Virus record (IMG/VR): IMGVR_UViG_3300030101_004730
Span: 1 to 38,034 of that record
Length of the DNA: 38,034 nucleotides
Reading direction: 5' to 3' (one strand)
Origin: a virus
The position numbers and the translations under genes are program-made. Numbering within the stretch: position 1 is the first letter of the stretch; each line of letters starts with the position of its first letter. The notes beneath the pieces were generated by a model that did not search any database, was not told the origin of the DNA, and saw nothing but the letters and a program-made list of their open reading frames with translations. This document shows positions 37,346-38,034 of the stretch, one piece after another.

Positions 37346-37798
37346 TTAGCAGCAATCGCCAACCATAAATTCTTCGCTCCAAAGTTCTAAACTCTGGGTG
37401 CCCGTTGCTGAATCATTAAGAATTAAATTTATCACATATCTACCCTCTGGGGCTGGTGTAATTAAGCTGCCCGCATCGCTTGTTTGATACACTAATTTTT
37501 GCACCCCATTAACTGTAACGGCCTTGCTATTTACAGAACCTATTGGAGGGCTAAAAGTACCCGTGAAAACATTGCCGCCCTTTGTTAAAAGATAATCAAA
37601 AGCAAGTACATTATCATATAAAGCGGGTACAAATATTTGAAAGGTGGGCACCTTGTTTGGAGGTACAGACCACAAGCCCAAAGGAGCATTGAAACCGTTG
37701 TTGTTTTTACTGAAAATATAGTTGTTATTATCATAAAAAGGTAAGCCGCCCCCTTGATGGCTAGCTGTACATCTATTCAAAATATTAATGCTACTCAT
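37346..37798 (-). CDS. Virion-cluster protein of unknown function
   Basis: A 150-residue beta-rich protein (GSLITPAPEGRYVINLILND) with Cys residues at both ends (NRCTASHQGGG and MVGDCC). Its ATG overlaps the stop of the 589-residue protein by 8 bp (ATGAGTAG). No recognised family. Confidence 0.62.
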   Translation of the reverse strand: MSSINILNRCTASHQGGGLPFYDNNNYIFSKNNNGFNAPLGLWSVPPNKVPTFQIFVPALYDNVLAFDYLLTKGGNVFTGTFSPPIGSVNSKAVTVNGVQKLVYQTSDAGSLITPAPEGRYVINLILNDSATGTQSLELWSEEFMVGDCC

Positions 37799-38034
37799 AG
37801 TAATTTATATTTAATGTCAAAAAGCCAGTTTTTAAGTTTAGGCTGGCACTTTGTAACTGTCCATTATTAAAGTTGTTACCAATAAAGCTGCTATAAGGAT
37901 TGAATAAGAAAAAACAGCATAAAGGTATCTGTAATTGTTCCAGTTTTTTAACTGGTTTGTTCTTTGTAAAAGGGGTATCTATAAAATTCATTTCACCACT
38001 TTCAAAAGGTCTGTAATACTTCCAAAATTTATCA
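37791..38034 (-). CDS. C-terminal end of the 589-residue structural protein (partial)
   Basis: The part from 37934 down to TAG at 37791-37793 encodes the last 47 residues of the gene that starts at 1626. Bases 37935-38034 repeat the window's first 100 bases and encode the same protein region again. An apparent ATG at 37991 (MNFIDTPFTKNK) is internal to the long gene. Confidence 0.85.
   Translation of the reverse strand, partial: DKFWKYYRPFESGEMNFIDTPFTKNKPVKKLEQLQIPLCCFFLFNPYSSFIGNNFNNGQLQSASLNLKTGFLTLNINYYE
37935..38032. repeat. Terminal overlap, right copy
   Basis: Identical to 1-98; see the left copy. The single difference at 38033 (C versus T at 99) is either an assembly-end error or real variation in the population. 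Confidence 0.93.

Overview
The window is an almost complete, circular-mapping genome of a tailed phage (siphovirus layout). Bases 1-98 reappear exactly at 37935-38032, and a reading frame that leaves the window at base 1 continues in frame from 37934, so the unique circle is about 37,934 bp. The host is most likely a member of the Bacteroidetes. Five promoters have the Bacteroidetes form TTTG-N20-TAnnTTTG, start codons follow A/T-rich leaders rather than Shine-Dalgarno sites, and the DNA is AT-rich. I found no integrase, excisionase, tRNA, CRISPR array or insertion sequence, so nothing points to lysogeny. Every gene I accept lies on the minus strand; I found no plus-strand gene.

Late block, read 7771 -> 1 and then 37934 -> 23103: a small unknown gene, a MazG-like pyrophosphohydrolase, small and large terminase, three tiny very basic proteins, portal, MuF-type minor head protein, a 589-residue structural protein that crosses the contig join, tail-completion-like genes, small membrane proteins, a tape-measure chaperone pair joined by a -1 frameshift at a T_TTT_TTC heptamer, the tape measure, then scaffold, major capsid protein, probable tail and fibre proteins and a UviB/BhlA-like holin candidate. 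A strong terminator (23003-23040) closes the block. Scaffold and capsid lie downstream of the tape measure, which is an unusual order.

Early/middle block, read 22885 -> 7933: a helicase-methyltransferase fusion, small HTH and unknown genes, a RuvC-like nuclease, an ERF annealing protein, a Gp157-like protein, a NinB-like protein, two cell-wall hydrolases (glucosaminidase and amidase), an ArdC-like protein, a DGQHR (ParB/Srx-like) protein, a replication module (initiator with internal iterons, probable partner, SSB-like protein, PD-(D/E)XK nuclease) and a ribbon-helix-helix repressor candidate. Short genes here are bracketed by repeated DNA: a start-associated leader in front of ten ATGs, a GC hairpin module at four gene junctions, and five near-identical promoters. 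Together these suggest a set of interchangeable early gene cassettes.

No gene-free stretch exceeds about 300 bases. The longest gaps (8987-9260, 12305-12511, 22886-23102) hold promoters, leaders and terminators, and are described below. All function calls come from reading motifs by eye; no database search was run.
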